Numbered from the stretch's first letter, positions 48,684-59,913 are shown. The stretch: DNA of 64,000 bases from Pisolithus tinctorius (GCA_024663395.1 JANFAH010000019.1:496001-560000); one strand, 5' to 3'. The notes: generated from the letters alone by a model not told the origin. Numbers and translations: made by a program.

Positions 48684-50749
48684 TGGTTTACATCCATACT
48701 GTACCCTGTTCAATCTCCTGTCGTCCATAGCACAACACTCCATACATTTTAGTACCGTATGATTAAAGGACGTTGTCTACATTGAGCATTACACCCACTT
48801 TCTTTATACATCACCCAACATTTGAGCGTCCGACTCCACATGTGTGATTGCAGCTGTTGGAGAGTGCATCCTCAATCTCCTCCCCAGCATGTACTCTGCT
48901 TGGCATGACATCCAGTTGAGAGTTGTCACTGTTCGTCAGCTTGTTGTGTGACACATGGTCCTGGTACCATAATGCATTCATATGTGATCTGTACCGGCAG
49001 CCAAATGAGTGAATAGACAACGAATTCATGCATTACAACCCAAGGCAGTGGCATAATAATCTGTGGGCCAACTAATCTTCAACCCATGGCTCAGCTACAT
49101 TGAAACATATTATTTGCCAAGCTCACCCATCCAACATCACAGAGCAAATCTTGTATTCTACTTCAACCGGCGACGACAACCAGCAACAACCAAAATTTGG
49201 TGAGCAGAGTCCATTGTAACCACCAGACGGAATTCCCTTTTTAACTGCATTCTCAATTATAGAATACACTAATTGCATCTGCCTACGGTTAACCAGGAGC
49301 TGACAGTTTTGCATGCTGGTGTAGCAAAGGAGATTGGGCTCGTTTTACCTTGGAAATCACTCAGCAGTACCCAGAATTGGACGAAACGAGTCGAAGTCAT
49401 GCTGCTGAGCTTGCCAGCCTAAAGGTTGGATTTGTGAGCTCAGATGTCGTCTCAATGTCATCCCTAGGGCAATATTATCGCAATTTCCGTCGAATTTCGT
49501 TATCTCTCGAGAACCTACTGGGTCCATTGCCCCACCTGGCCAGTATGTTCAAGTATGGGTTCCCTCCAGAGTTCAGGCGAGAGGTGCTCGAACACCACGA
49601 CACATCAGAGTATTCTGTACTCAGTCTAATGTCTACAGCTAAGGAGGTCCTGAGGTCAAGCGGCGGCCTCTGGAAGAGCAGCAAGGTCGACAGTTCCCGC
49701 GCGCAGCCATCACGCGCCTCGGACAGTCGCTCTCCCCGCCATTCATACTCGTTCTGCTTCTTCTGCGGACTTTCGGGCCATATTCGGGCAGGTTGCTATT
49801 CGTTCAAGTCATATTTAGCTTCGGGAAAGTGTCTACTCGTAAATGGCCACGTTGTTCTACCTACAGGTCAGGAAATCCCACGTGAGGTTGCCGGAAGGAC
49901 TCTACGAGACCGTCTCGACAACTGGTCTTCATTGGCAAGCCAGTTCGAGACTCATAGGGGCTCGTCACTCGCTCGCTCGCTATCACCCACAGCCGCGCCC
50001 TCTCGAAGCATGTTCGACACACCATCGCGTGTACCCACTCGAATGAGCGTCGTGTCTACTCGGTCCCTACCTACTCTCCAGCCCGAGCCAGTGGTACCTG
50101 AACCACCAGCCATTCAGTCTCGTCGCTCGTCAGCTGAGCGCTCTCGTAGCTCACCACACGCGCAGCCACATACCCAGGGTGAATCGCCCTCGCATCGTCA
50201 TTCACATTCACGCTCACAGACTCGAAAGGGTTCGTACATACATTTGAAAGATGAATTCATACCGGTCCAGTCGTATTCCCGCAGCTTGAAGCAGCGTCAC
50301 GCTCGAAGGCGCTCATGTTCATATTCGACTAGTGGCTCACCCCCTTCTTCCTTGTCGTCGTCATCATCCTCACGCTCGTGCTCTCGTTCACGTTCGAGGA
50401 AGGCGTATTCATACATCCGTTCCAAACCGAAGCGGTCGCGCAGCCGCAGTCGCACGCCCCGGCGCTCTCGAAGAGCGTGTTGATGCTGCATGTCGCACAA
50501 ATTCCGTTATGTTGTTTTTACTTCTTTTGCTTATGGATCTTACAGTATCTAGTATGGATCTACCTGCGTCGTAATGCGGAATTTTTGGTACATTAGATAT
50601 GTTTGAATTTTCTTGTTTTGCCCTTCATCTTTTACCCCCCAGGCTCGAGTTCCCCGCAGAACACTGAGTAGCATTGCACCTAGCACCTCCCCGCGCTCTA
50701 CACGACACCTCCCATCCGCGGATACAGTTCTGACGAAGTTACTGCCGAC

Positions 50750-51980
50750 ACCGCTCGTCGCTTGTCAAGACAAATGCTACCTCCCTTGTACCGAGCACAT
50801 ACTGAGCGTGTATCTCGCTCATTATCACGCCGTGCCTCTCGCTTTTTGGCAGGCTCGTTCTACTCGACGTTAGCTCTCTGTTGGTACCAAGATCGCTTGC
50901 AGGCGCCCAGCCGTTGAGGAGATATTCGCGTTTTTTTGTGGATAGGTCCATTCTCAGGGTCCTGTAGTCGTATCTCGCTCGTTTCCGCGTCACGCCTCTC
51001 GCTTTTCCGCGGACTGGTACTACTCTACCAGAGCTTTCCAGAGAGCCCAAGAATGTTCCAGCGCGCTCAGTGGTTCCGGAGTTATTTCGCATTTTTGGCG
51101 CATGAGGTCTTCTGACTGTAACTCGCGCAAGTTTGTGCCGCGTCTCTCGCCTTTTGGCATGCCGGTACTACTCGACGAGACCTTTCCAGGGATACCAAGA
51201 ATGTTTTGGCGCGCGCAGCGGTTTCGGAGGTATTCGCATTTTTGTGAGAAGGTCACCTCGAGGTCTTGCCGCAGTAGCTCGCACAGTTCTGCGCCGTTCC
51301 TCTCTCTTTTCGGGTCGTTCATCCCTCTCGCTGAGCCCTTCCTGGGGACACATGCTTTGTAAAATTCCGCGCAACCGTTGTCGAGATATCAGCATTTTCG
51401 TATCCAGAGGGCTTCGAGCCAGTTTTGCGTATAGCTCGGGATCGGCTGATCCAATCGGCTTATCTCCTCGTTCTCCCTGTTCGTCTACGGGTCCTCTACC
51501 GTCTCCCGGAGTTTCGTGTTGATCGTCCCAGCCGTTGTTGTGTGAGTTGACCCCTTCTCCCCACCCTCGAAGTCCTCTCGTCGTATCTTGCGCACTCAGG
51601 CACTGCTCCTCTCGCTTTCCCGGCAGTCCATTCCCCTTGTGTATCCCTTTCTGGGGACACCTCTTCTGTCAAATTCCACGCAGCTATTGTTGAGATATGC
51701 CCATTTTTGTGGTTAGAGATACTTTCAGACGACTCTTTGAGTATCTCGCCCGTTTCTCCACCGGATCTCTCGCTTTTCGGGATCCTGATGCTACTATTCG
51801 ACAGCTTCAGAATGGTAGCTTTTCCGTCGTCGTCGCTGCAGAACTCGTGGCTACATTTGGTTTTTGGTGGATGAGGATACCTTTGGGCGGTTTTGTGGAT
51901 ATCTCGGGATCGGGCACGTGGATTCTCTCCTTTCATTTTGCAAGGTCCTCGCTGCATTCCCTTCTGTCATCATATCTTGT
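50750..51980 (+). repeat. Degenerate tandem array of about 155-bp units in place of pol
   Basis: Units share TATTCGCATTTTTGTG, a GTAGCTCGC-like phrase, CTCTCGCTTTTCGG and TTTCCAGGGA-AC-CC-AGAATGTT. Copies are recognisable near 50,925, 51,085, 51,230, 51,390, 51,700 and 51,890. Frames are not conserved between units. The array occupies the space where protease and reverse transcriptase would lie in a complete element. Confidence 0.65.
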
Positions 51981-52115
51981 ATCGCGGCATTCCGAGCACC
52001 CATTTTTCGTCAACGAGTCGTTGTCTCGCCTCCTCCCTCGTGACCATGGATTATTGTGTAGTCAAGCCGCCTTCGGGTTGACTGGGGACAGTCAAGATCT
52101 CGAGTACCCCTGGGA

Positions 52116-52473
52116 TGTAGGGAATGTAATTTCCCTACTGGGGGAGTTGTTTTATTTTGTTCATTTTATTTAGTTTTGATTCTAGGAGTTTTTTCTGCTA
52201 GTGGTACTTAGAATTTCGCATTTTTGGTCGCTTAGTCAGCACTACCTAGTACTGGATGTAGTTAGTTTTTTTAAAAAAAATAGACCAGTTACCAGAGACG
52301 AGAGACGAGTTCGAGCAGGTCGTTTCCCTGCACCCAGACAGCCTCAGAAGCCTTCAGACGACAACCAGGATCCTTGACCAGGTTATAGAAGCCCCTTTGG
52401 CTTACTCCTCCCCTCAGATATCCCTACTGCCTCAGCTACTGCTACTCTCCCATTCTCAAATCAATTTCCTACA
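52116..52473 (+). repeat. Right LTR of the gag-only element
   Basis: 358 bp. Identical to the left LTR for 229 bp (up to 52,344), then strongly diverged to the shared end TTTCCTACA. The polypurine tract before it is poor (CCCCTGGGA). Confidence 0.9.
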
Positions 52474-53276
52474 GCGATAACGTCTGTCAGGTACTAAGAA
52501 CAGATCCTCAGCACTTCCTGGGACGTAGGTACCACGAGCTCGCTCGCGTCATCAAGGAGGAACACTTCGAGTTCCCTGACCTTGCCATCCTGGCAATGTA
52601 TCTGTCACCTCTTACCTCATGGTCAGACGATGGACATCCCCCCATTACCTGTGTGATGTCTCATCAGCCTAATCTCACTGCCCTGGTGGCATTCTGCTTG
52701 CAGCGCCTTGGCTGGCCACCGGATACTGTTCAGTCTGTGTTGATGGACGCTTGTGCTGGTGCAGTCATGCATGCCCTTCTACAGGTGAGTTTCGCAATTA
52801 TGCCAAATATGCCTATCCCATCTCATCCTTCACCATATGCAGCTGCCGGGCAACGTCGATGGTGAGGGGCTGCGATGTGGCATTCAGGTCAACAGCTATT
52901 TCCACAAGTCATTGCCTACCTACAGGCTCTCCATGCCAAGCTGGTTCCTTCCATTGCCAGTGGAGGTAGATCTGTCAGCTGTTGTGCATACGTCGCCGCT
53001 GGGCGAGATCAGTAATGGTAACCTGTTCTATGAAATGGAGGTCCCTGCCATCGTGTTGGAATACTCAAGGCCTGACTTGGTGCAAGGTGCTGTCGCTCCA
53101 TCCTCCCAGCCATCTTGCATGGAATTGGTGGATGAGGATGCTGGTCTTTGACCACCTGAGCCAATGGTTAATCTTGTTCCACCAATTCCTGAAGCTAGAG
53201 TGATTGACTTGACAGGTGGTGAGGACACACTGTGTCTTGAAACTGGAGATGTTGTTCTCATGAGGAGTGAGGACTA
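52474..53276 (+). pseudogene. XPG/Rad2-family nuclease, 3' piece
   Basis: The frame resumes across the LTR element as WH-DNVCQVLRTDPQHFLGRR, then FPDLAILAMYLSPLTSWSDD (position of the conserved PLTSWS-type segment), an intron at 52,785-52,842, and a C-terminal region of unknown fold (CGIQVNSYFHKSLPTYRLS; WFLPLPVEVDLS). A TGA at 53,149-53,151 interrupts it, again in a context fitting CGA to TGA. The same frame then continues as PPEPMVNLVPPIPEARVIDLTGGED to TAG at 53,274-53,276. VIDLT resembles a SUMO-interacting motif. The pieces at 23,158, 40,214 and 52,474 together make one gene spread over 30 kb. Confidence 0.7.
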
Positions 53277-53439
53277 GTCACACCTAGTACATGTATTTGT
53301 AGCATTGTATCAGTTCGTGAGTGGCACATTGTGTGCACTATTCATCCCATCCCTCACAAACTTTGAAGCCATCAGCAGCGTACGGGTACTCGTGTGATGT
53401 CAGTTTTGTTATGTTGTCCTTGGCCAGCTCCAGTCTGAT

Positions 53440-55170
53440 GATGGCTCCCCTGGAGTTGCAAGTGAGGCTTGACGAAGAATACGCCCGCCTCATACAGCAC
53501 CATCACAAGTCAACTTTCTTTTTCTTTTTCCCCTTCAGACAGCGTTGCTCCCCACTTCTCAACAAATTACGGGGTGTGTGCGACTCTATCTCATTGACTT
53601 CCCTGCCCGCTCTCGTTCTTGTGCTGTGTATCTAGCATCCTGATGCAACTGGATGATTGCTTTCTGTGATTGCCAACTCGGTCACATGCATCCCCCTATC
53701 TCCACGCCCCAATATTATCCATCTCATTTATCTCACCTTCCTCGCATACTATATCTGGGGATCACACATGGCGTGCCTACCTTATTCCTCATGATTGTCA
53801 ACTCTGCGATGCCCACAGATTGAAATATGCACTGGGCTTAGCTGGTGAGGTCTCATCAATACCACCATCAAACCCGCCTCTGCGATTTCCTCCGCACCCC
53901 CTCCTATCCCCATCGGCATCAAAGATGTGTCAGCCAAAATCGCATCCACATCATCTTTGCAGGGGTACTCGATGGAGCACGTACACACCTTGCGTCGAAG
54001 ATGAAGACGTTTGCGTTCGCATCACTTGCTGTCTGGTAAACAACTTTTGGCTGGGGTGGTACCTGCCTCCACAACTTCCTTCACACCCCCACCTATCCCC
54101 ATCAGCGCCGAAGACACATCAGCCAAAATCGCATCTGCATCGTCTTCGCAGGGCTACTCCTCGATGGAGCATGTACACACCTTGTTGTCGAAGATGGAGA
54201 TGTTTGTGTTCACGTCACTCACTGTTTTGTAAGCAACTTTTGGCTGGGGTGGTACCTGCCCCTGCAACTTCCTCCACACCCCCACCTATCCCCACCAGCA
54301 TTGAAGATGTGTCAGCCAAAATCACATCCGCATCGTCTTTGCAGGGGTACTCCTCGATGGAGCACATACACACCTTGTCATCGAAGATGAAGACATTCAC
54401 GTTCGCGTTACTCAATGTTTGGTAAACAACTTATGGCTCTACATCCGTTTCATCGATACCAGAATTGCCTCCGTCTGCCTTGCCGGAGTTTTGTAGATCA
54501 GTATTGACGAGAGCCCCCTGGAGTTGGAAATGAAGCCTTGCAAAGAATATGCTCACTGCACACAAGATCGTTGTGAGTCGTGGTCATTCATTTCCCCCAT
54601 GCAGACAGCTAATCCCATGTTGTACAATCTATTGGTGAACCAGCTACTCAGATGATCATTAACACCTTCCACTACACTGGTGTATCCAGCAAAAATGTTG
54701 CACTCGATGCACCTCGTCTGAAAGAAATCATCAACGTTGCAACCAATATCGAAAACATGTTCGCATGAACTTACCATATACTTGAATGCTGATATCGCCT
54801 GGGACAGGATGCTGGCAAAGAACGCGCAGCAAGAGCTCGCTTACACACTGTTTCAAACTTTGGTATGACCTCAACCCTACATCCACGATTATCAAAGACT
54901 CCACGGTCATCGAATTCTTCTTTGCCCTCCCAGATGAGGAAATGGAGTCGAAGATCCACCTTAAGTCACCACGGCTCCTTCAGCTGGTGTTTTTGATCAT
55001 GCTAGAAGGATCAATTGGTGAGCCACATCGTTGCCCTGAGGAAGGCCCATTGATACCAATGTTAAAACAGCAGAGACAGGCTATATCCAACGATGTCTCA
55101 TCAAGGTGTGTGACGGTGCAGTGTACAAATTGTTGGGCAACCTCATTCAGTTGTATATGGAGAGGTTCAA
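53440..55170 (+). pseudogene. Rearranged fragments of the RNA polymerase II largest subunit gene
   Basis: RPB1 is the catalytic core subunit of RNA polymerase II. Fragments: LELQVRLDEEYARLIQ (53,453-53,500); [18 protein letters not shown]...[20 protein letters not shown] (54,628-54,768); LNADIAW...NAQQELAYT (about 54,782), then in another frame WYDLNPTSTIIKD...FFALPDEEMESKIHLKSPRLL (54,865-54,980); and ETGYIQRCLIK...LGNLIQLYMER (about 55,070-55,160). In yeast RPB1 the ETGYIQRRL segment precedes the LDEEY and GEPATQM segments, so the order here is scrambled. Stops and frame changes are frequent. It is a captured, decayed host-gene fragment inside the 41.9-kb element. Confidence 0.8.
53840..54430 (+). 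repeat. Three copies of an approximately 190-bp repeat within the RPB1-derived region
   Basis: The phrase GTCAGCCAAAATCGCATC recurs at about 53,930, 54,118 and 54,310 with the surrounding 190 bp (ACTTTTGGCTGGGGTGGTAC, GCACACACCTTG). One frame reads EDVSAKI and EDEDVCVRITCCLVN, which might come from the RPB1 segment after the pieces listed above, but the match is too weak to be sure. Confidence 0.6.
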
Positions 55171-55239
55171 TACATTCGGGCTCAGTGGTAGGAGGGCTTC
55201 CCTCCCGGGGTCCTCTCGATCAGTCTCGATGACAATTCC

Positions 55240-56870
55240 CTGGGTGTGAAGCTTGACGAAGAATACACTTGCCTCATACAGGACCATTGCTAGCTGCAGT
55301 CGTTCATTTCCCCTCATGCGGACAGCCTTTCTCCCCACTACAGGTATGTGAAACATGATGAAGAGTGTGCTCACCTCATACAGGTGTGTTGCAGTCGTTC
55401 ATTTGCCCTTGCACAGACAACCTTACTCCCTACTGCAGGTATTTGATGCTTGATCGTTCACTTCGCCTCGTACAGGTGTGTTGCACTCGTTCATTTTCCC
55501 TTGTGCAGACAGCCTTACTCCCCACTACAGGTATGTGAAGCTTGATCGTTCGTTTCTGCTCGCGCAGACAGCCTTACTCCCCAGCTGCAGGTATGCGAAG
55601 CTTGACGAAGAATATGCTCGCCTTGTACAGGACAGCCGTGGGTTGTGGCCATTTGCTTTTCCTTGCGTAGACAGCCTTACTCCCCACTACGGGTTTATGA
55701 AGCTTGACGAAGAATATGCCCGCCCTGTATGGGTCCATCGTATGTCACAGTCATTTGTTTTCCCTTGCACAGACAGCCTAACTCCCCATTACAGTATGCG
55801 AAGCCTGGTCATTCATTTCCCCTCGCGCAGACAGCCTTACTCCCCGTACGTTGCAGTTGTTCATTTTCCCTCATGCAGACAGCCTAACTCCCCATACGTT
55901 GCAGTCATTCATTTTCCCTCGCGCAGACAGCCTAACTCCCCATTACAGTACGCAAAGCCTGGTCGTTCATTTCCCCTCGTGCAGACAGCCTAACTCCCCA
56001 TTACAGTACATGAAGTCTGGTCATTCATTTCCCCTCGCACAGACAGCCTAACTCGCAGTCGTTCGTTTTCCCTCGTGCAGACAGCCTAACTCCCCATTAC
56101 AGTATGTGAAGCCTGATCGTTCGTTTCCCCTTGCGCAGACAGCCTAACTCCCCATTACAGTATGTACATCGTGGCCGTTCATCTTCCCTTGCGCAGACAG
56201 CCTAACTCCCCATTACAGTATGCAAAGCCTGATCGTTCGTTTCCCCTCGCACAGACAGCCTAACTCCCCATTACAGTATGTACGTTGCAGCCGTTTGTTT
56301 TCCCTCACACAGACAGCCTAACTCCCCATTACATTACATGAAGCCTGACCATTCGTTTCCCCTCGCGCAGACAGCCTTACTCCCTGTACATTGCGATCGT
56401 TCATTTCCCCTCACACAGACAGCCTAACTCCCCACTACAGTACATGAAGCCTGACTGTTCGTTTCCCCTCACACAGACAGCCTAACTTCCCATTACATTA
56501 TGCGAAGCCTGACCATTCGTTTCCCCTCGTGCAGACAGCCTTACTCCCCACCACGGGTATGCCAGGCTTGACGAAGAATATGCCTGCCTCATACAGGACC
56601 ATTGTAAGTCGCAGTCGTTCATTTTCCCTCGCACAGACAGCCTTACTCCCCACCACAGGTATGCCAGGCTTGACAAAGAATATGCCTGCCTCGTACAGGA
56701 CCATTGTAAGTCGCGGTCATTCGTTTTCCCTTGCACAGACAGCCTTACTCCCCACCACAGGTATGCCAGGCTTGACGAAGAATACACCTGCCTCGTACAG
56801 GACCGTCGCAAGTTGTAGTCATTCGTTTTCCCTCATGCAGACAGCCTTGCTCCTCCCACCTGTCAAATAC
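55240..56870 (+). repeat. Tandem repeats derived from an RPB1 exon segment
   Basis: At least 20 copies, 40-100 bp apart, of GACAGCCTAACTCCCCATTACAG preceded by a TCGTTCATTTCCCCTCGCGC-type phrase. The longer units also contain CTTGACGAAGAATACGCCC, which reads LDEEYAR(L/P)VQD followed by FIFPRADSLTPHY. This is the RPB1 LDEEY segment seen once in fuller context at 53,453-53,500. The array is thus an amplification of a piece of a host coding exon; short units have lost the LDEEY part. Not translated as a gene in any consistent frame. Confidence 0.75.
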
Positions 56871-57080
56871 ACATTCAATACTCTAGCATTACATTAGTAC
56901 TACTTGACTTGCTGCACTCCGTAGTACACACACGTCGAGACTTTCTGCCAAGTCCACTCATGTATTAGAATTGAAATAAATGACTATTTGACATGGTAGC
57001 TAATGCCCCTGTGCTCGTGACTTCACACAACTCCCACATTGTGAAGTCAAGTTCGGGTCCATGATCAACATCCTGTCATA

Positions 57081-59913
57081 ATGGCCAGACAGAAGGCATT
57101 GACTACCAAGTACCCCGCCTCGTCTGGGTCCCCGAACAAGCCAAAAAAGAAGGCAAGGGTGTCCACTGCAAAGGAACTGCCGAGCTTGCATACTGTCCAT
57201 CAAATCAAGGAAGCCAGCAAGCAAACTCACCTGCGAGCAGCAAAGACGAGGGCAACGTACTTTAGGCATGTCCGTCAAGCACGCTCATGGCTGGGGAGCC
57301 ACTTTCCGGCAGAGGGGACGCCGTCAGCTCTGAGCCATGCTGTAGACGACTCGGAAGTCTACAGTGATCCCAATTTCAAGAACGTGTTTGAGTGTGTGCC
57401 AAACCAGTGCTCGGATAAAGCATTGGCACTTTACCTTTCATGGAAGGGATTCCAGGAGAATTGTAGCCAGAGCACAATCGACGGAATTCGAGCAGCATTC
57501 AAGATGTTGTGGGATGAGGTGTGCATGCTCTAACCACTCATTTTACCCCTGTACTCGTTGACTAATACCCTCGATGCACTGTTCCTCCCAACAGCAAGGG
57601 CACAACATTCCGTGGGCGATGGCATCACGACGATGCACGACACCAATGGGAAGGTAACCTGGTCCTTTCAGCAGAAGTTGTCGTCGTCGTTGCATCTATC
57701 AGGCACAAGGTTAACTCCGAAGGGGCTGAGTGAACACACTCAGGAGCCATGAAAAAGGAGTACATGGATCGGATCCTCACCTGGTCAGAATCTCTATGTC
57801 CCCTCGATGTCCCATTGCAGTATATTCGTCTCGCGATGACAGGCTTGCAAGGGCTGCCGATGAGCAAGTGCTTGAGTAACAAGGCAAAGCTAACAATCAC
57901 ACGGCACCTCGAATACTTGGCCTGTGGTGCCATCGCATTCACGCTCTGGACAAGGAAAGTGCTAGTGTTCTATCTGCGATGTTAACAACGGTTTTGACAG
58001 CGACCCACGACAGGAACTACAAACTGGTGAAATTGAAGCGCAGAGATGTCCAGCTTGATGGGACTGTCATCAATGCCGTGTTCATGAAATACCTGTGAGG
58101 TGAGGAACACACACTCACTATAAACGAGCTTAACACTTACTTTGAGATCCACTTGAGAAACCGAAAGGGATGGCAGAAAAAGCTGGACAAGGGGATGAGG
58201 GAAGCCGACTTGTGAAGTGTGTCCATCCATCTTCATCGTGGTGTGGCGACGCATATCTGATCTTCTTCCTACCGAAGGTAATCACTATAAGATCTATCCA
58301 TGCCCCGATATGGGCAAGGCATGCGACACCTTCCTGCACCTCGTGTTCTGGATAAGGTGGGTCGAGCTTGTGCATCTCGACCGGCCGATGGCTGACGAGG
58401 ACTTCCTGTTTCCTGCTATCGGTGTAAACGGCATGCTGCAGCCGGGCAAGCCACTTTCCCATGACATGGTGCAGAAGTGGATCAACGAAGCAGTAGCAGG
58501 GTCCGGGATTCCTGGTACGTTCTTGACACATTGTTACCGTCGGGGTGGGGCACAATACAGATTCATGTTTGCCCCACTGGGGCAGCAATGGACCCTCACA
58601 CGGGTCTGGTGGTGGGGAGGGTGGGCAGAAGGCAAGCATGTGAGTTGCCCTCTTTCCTATCTGGGTGTGCAGTAGTTGATCAGCGTGTGTCGTACTGACT
58701 TCTCTTTTGCTCCATGCCACCAATACAGCACGATATGCTAATGCGCTACTTGCTTGACGAATTACACTGTTACGAAAATGACCACAGTGATGCGCTGTGT
58801 CCAGTCTCATGCAAGGCTGATGGTTCATTTGCAGGCAAAGCTGCACTCACCAGGCCAGCCTCCACCAAGGCACTCAACATGGCCCATGCATCACTAACAG
58901 CAGACATGGCCTCGCTGCACACGACCATGAAAGAAGTCTGCCAACAGCTCAGTGACATGAGCAACTTGGTCGTGAAGGCCCTAACCTCGCCCTCGACATA
59001 CTTGGCTCAACCTGAAACAGTGTCACATCAGGTAATGCCAGCGATTGGTGAGTCCATAAATGCTATAACAATTCTACCACACCAACTGACTAGCTGCACG
59101 CATCAGTCCACCAGTTGCCTGCACAGACCATGGCCTCGGTGCCTCCAGCAACCCAGTCCGTTTCCGTCCCAGCTGCCCAGTCCCGCTTAAACGCATTCCC
59201 AGTCCTTTGGACCGGCACGACCTCATCATTCCCGGCAGTCCAGTCTGTTTCTGTCCCAGCTGCCCATTTCCGCACACCCGCCTTCGGTTTACAGCCAACT
59301 CTCGCACAGTTCAGGATACCACGGGTCGTCCAGCCATCAGACATCAATATCTCGATCTCGACGTCCCTCCCTTCTCATGTCGGACCACAGAGGACCAGCA
59401 CCTGCCCCTCAGTCCCTCTTCGCATCCCAAATGTGCCAGTCTTGCGTGTCAATGGGACTCGGATGCCAAAATCCGACTCCTGGAGGGATGTAGTGCACCA
59501 CTGGACAGAAGGCGAGCCACGGCTTGGCCTGTATGTTCTGCTCAAGGACTGGCCACACCACCACCACAATGGGAAGCATGGGCGGCAGTTCAATACAAAG
59601 CACCACCAGCGAGGTGTCATCGCAACAGAATTTCTCAATGAGTAAGTCAGTTTGTTCGTGCCACCGCCTCCTGAGCTCCTCCTGGCAAACTCTGCCCTCT
59701 GAGTCTCTGATGACGTTTCCCTTCAGATTCCAAGGTGACAAGGAAGCCTTCCTCAAGGCTTATGGAAGTGCCGCCAGTCTAGGACACACAAGACTCCTCA
59801 AGGTGATCTTGGACGCTCACAAATGGCATCCCAGAGATGGGGAACGCCATCGTCACCTCGCCGACAAAGTCCATGACATTCCTTCGATGGGGCAATCCAG
59901 CAATGATCAGTAG
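57081..59913 (+). pseudogene. Crypton-type tyrosine recombinase with GCR1_C-like tail
   Basis: Tyrosine recombinases of Crypton transposons cut and rejoin DNA through a covalent Tyr link. It starts MARQKALTTKYPASSG; N-terminal core-binding segment YFRHVRQARSWLGSHF and ALALYLSWKGF; catalytic domain with the first Arg region (FTLWTR, KLKRRDVQLDG), KGWQKKLDKGMREAD, the HxxR box THCYRRGGAQYRF (about 58,535), WWGGWAEGKH and, after an intron, YLLDELHCYENDHSDAL with the candidate Tyr nucleophile (about 58,770). A Ser/Pro/Thr-rich linker leads to a C-terminal block (DSWRDVVHHWTEGEP...LKDWP...KHHQRGVIATEFLNE) resembling the GCR1_C DNA-binding domain of fungal Cryptons. TGA at 57,731-57,733 (CGA context) and frame changes near 57,990 and 58,213 break it. 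It lies 2.5 kb from the right end of the 41.9-kb element. Confidence 0.75.

Larger units (their letters stand above)
41792..49316 (+). mobile_element. CACTA-like (CMC/Plavaka-type) DNA transposon, 7.5 kb, nested in gag
   Basis: Bounded by a 3-bp duplication TGG (41,789-41,791 and 49,317-49,319). Precise removal leaves gag in frame. The ends are weak inverted repeats: CAATGCAAGTCAG on the left, complement of the right end GCATGCAAAACTGTCAG. It carries two plus-strand genes, a transposase (42.8-46.85 kb) and a second protein (47.2-48.7 kb). CpG is scarce in the transposase gene but normal in the second gene. Short TSD, paired genes and transposase style agree with the CACTA superfamily; the exact family name is my inference. 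Confidence 0.82.
41564..50483 (+). pseudogene. Gag protein gene with zinc knuckle and RS-rich tail, split by a CACTA-like insert
   Basis: Gag forms the virus-like particle and binds element RNA. The first part (41,564-41,791) reads MLPTIFMLGLKIPCRG and YFDDIINFCNGFGLSDGLA, ending ...VNSTW. The frame resumes at 49,320 (CSKGDWARF) once the insert and one TGG are removed, giving about 463 codons. A CCHC knuckle is seen in CFFCGLSGHIRAGC (about 49,756-49,797). The C-terminal 130 residues are extremely rich in Ser-Arg pairs (RSRSRSRTPRRSR at the end, 50,483), like the RS domains of splicing factors. No pol follows. An upstream ATG at 41,519 is an alternative start. The right-hand part alone is an open frame of 377 codons. 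Confidence 0.75.
41006..52473 (+). mobile_element. Gag-only LTR retrotransposon carrying a nested CACTA-like element
   Basis: LTRs at 41,006-41,356 and 52,116-52,473 (TGTAGGGAAT...TTTCCTACA). A candidate primer-binding site (ACTGGAGCCCACCGTG) follows the left LTR at once. The only gene is gag. No protease, reverse transcriptase, RNase H or integrase motif is present; the space is filled by a degenerate repeat array. Length without the nested insert is about 3.9 kb, so it must have relied on a partner element. It interrupts the XPG-like gene. The flanking duplication is imperfect (ACGA at 41,002-41,005 against GCGA at 52,474-52,477). Confidence 0.88.

Noticed and set aside
50613..52115. Possible diverged pol gene in the gag-only LTR element
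   Set aside because: I looked for the reverse transcriptase, protease and integrase landmarks in all frames and found none. The stretch resolves into 155-bp repeats.
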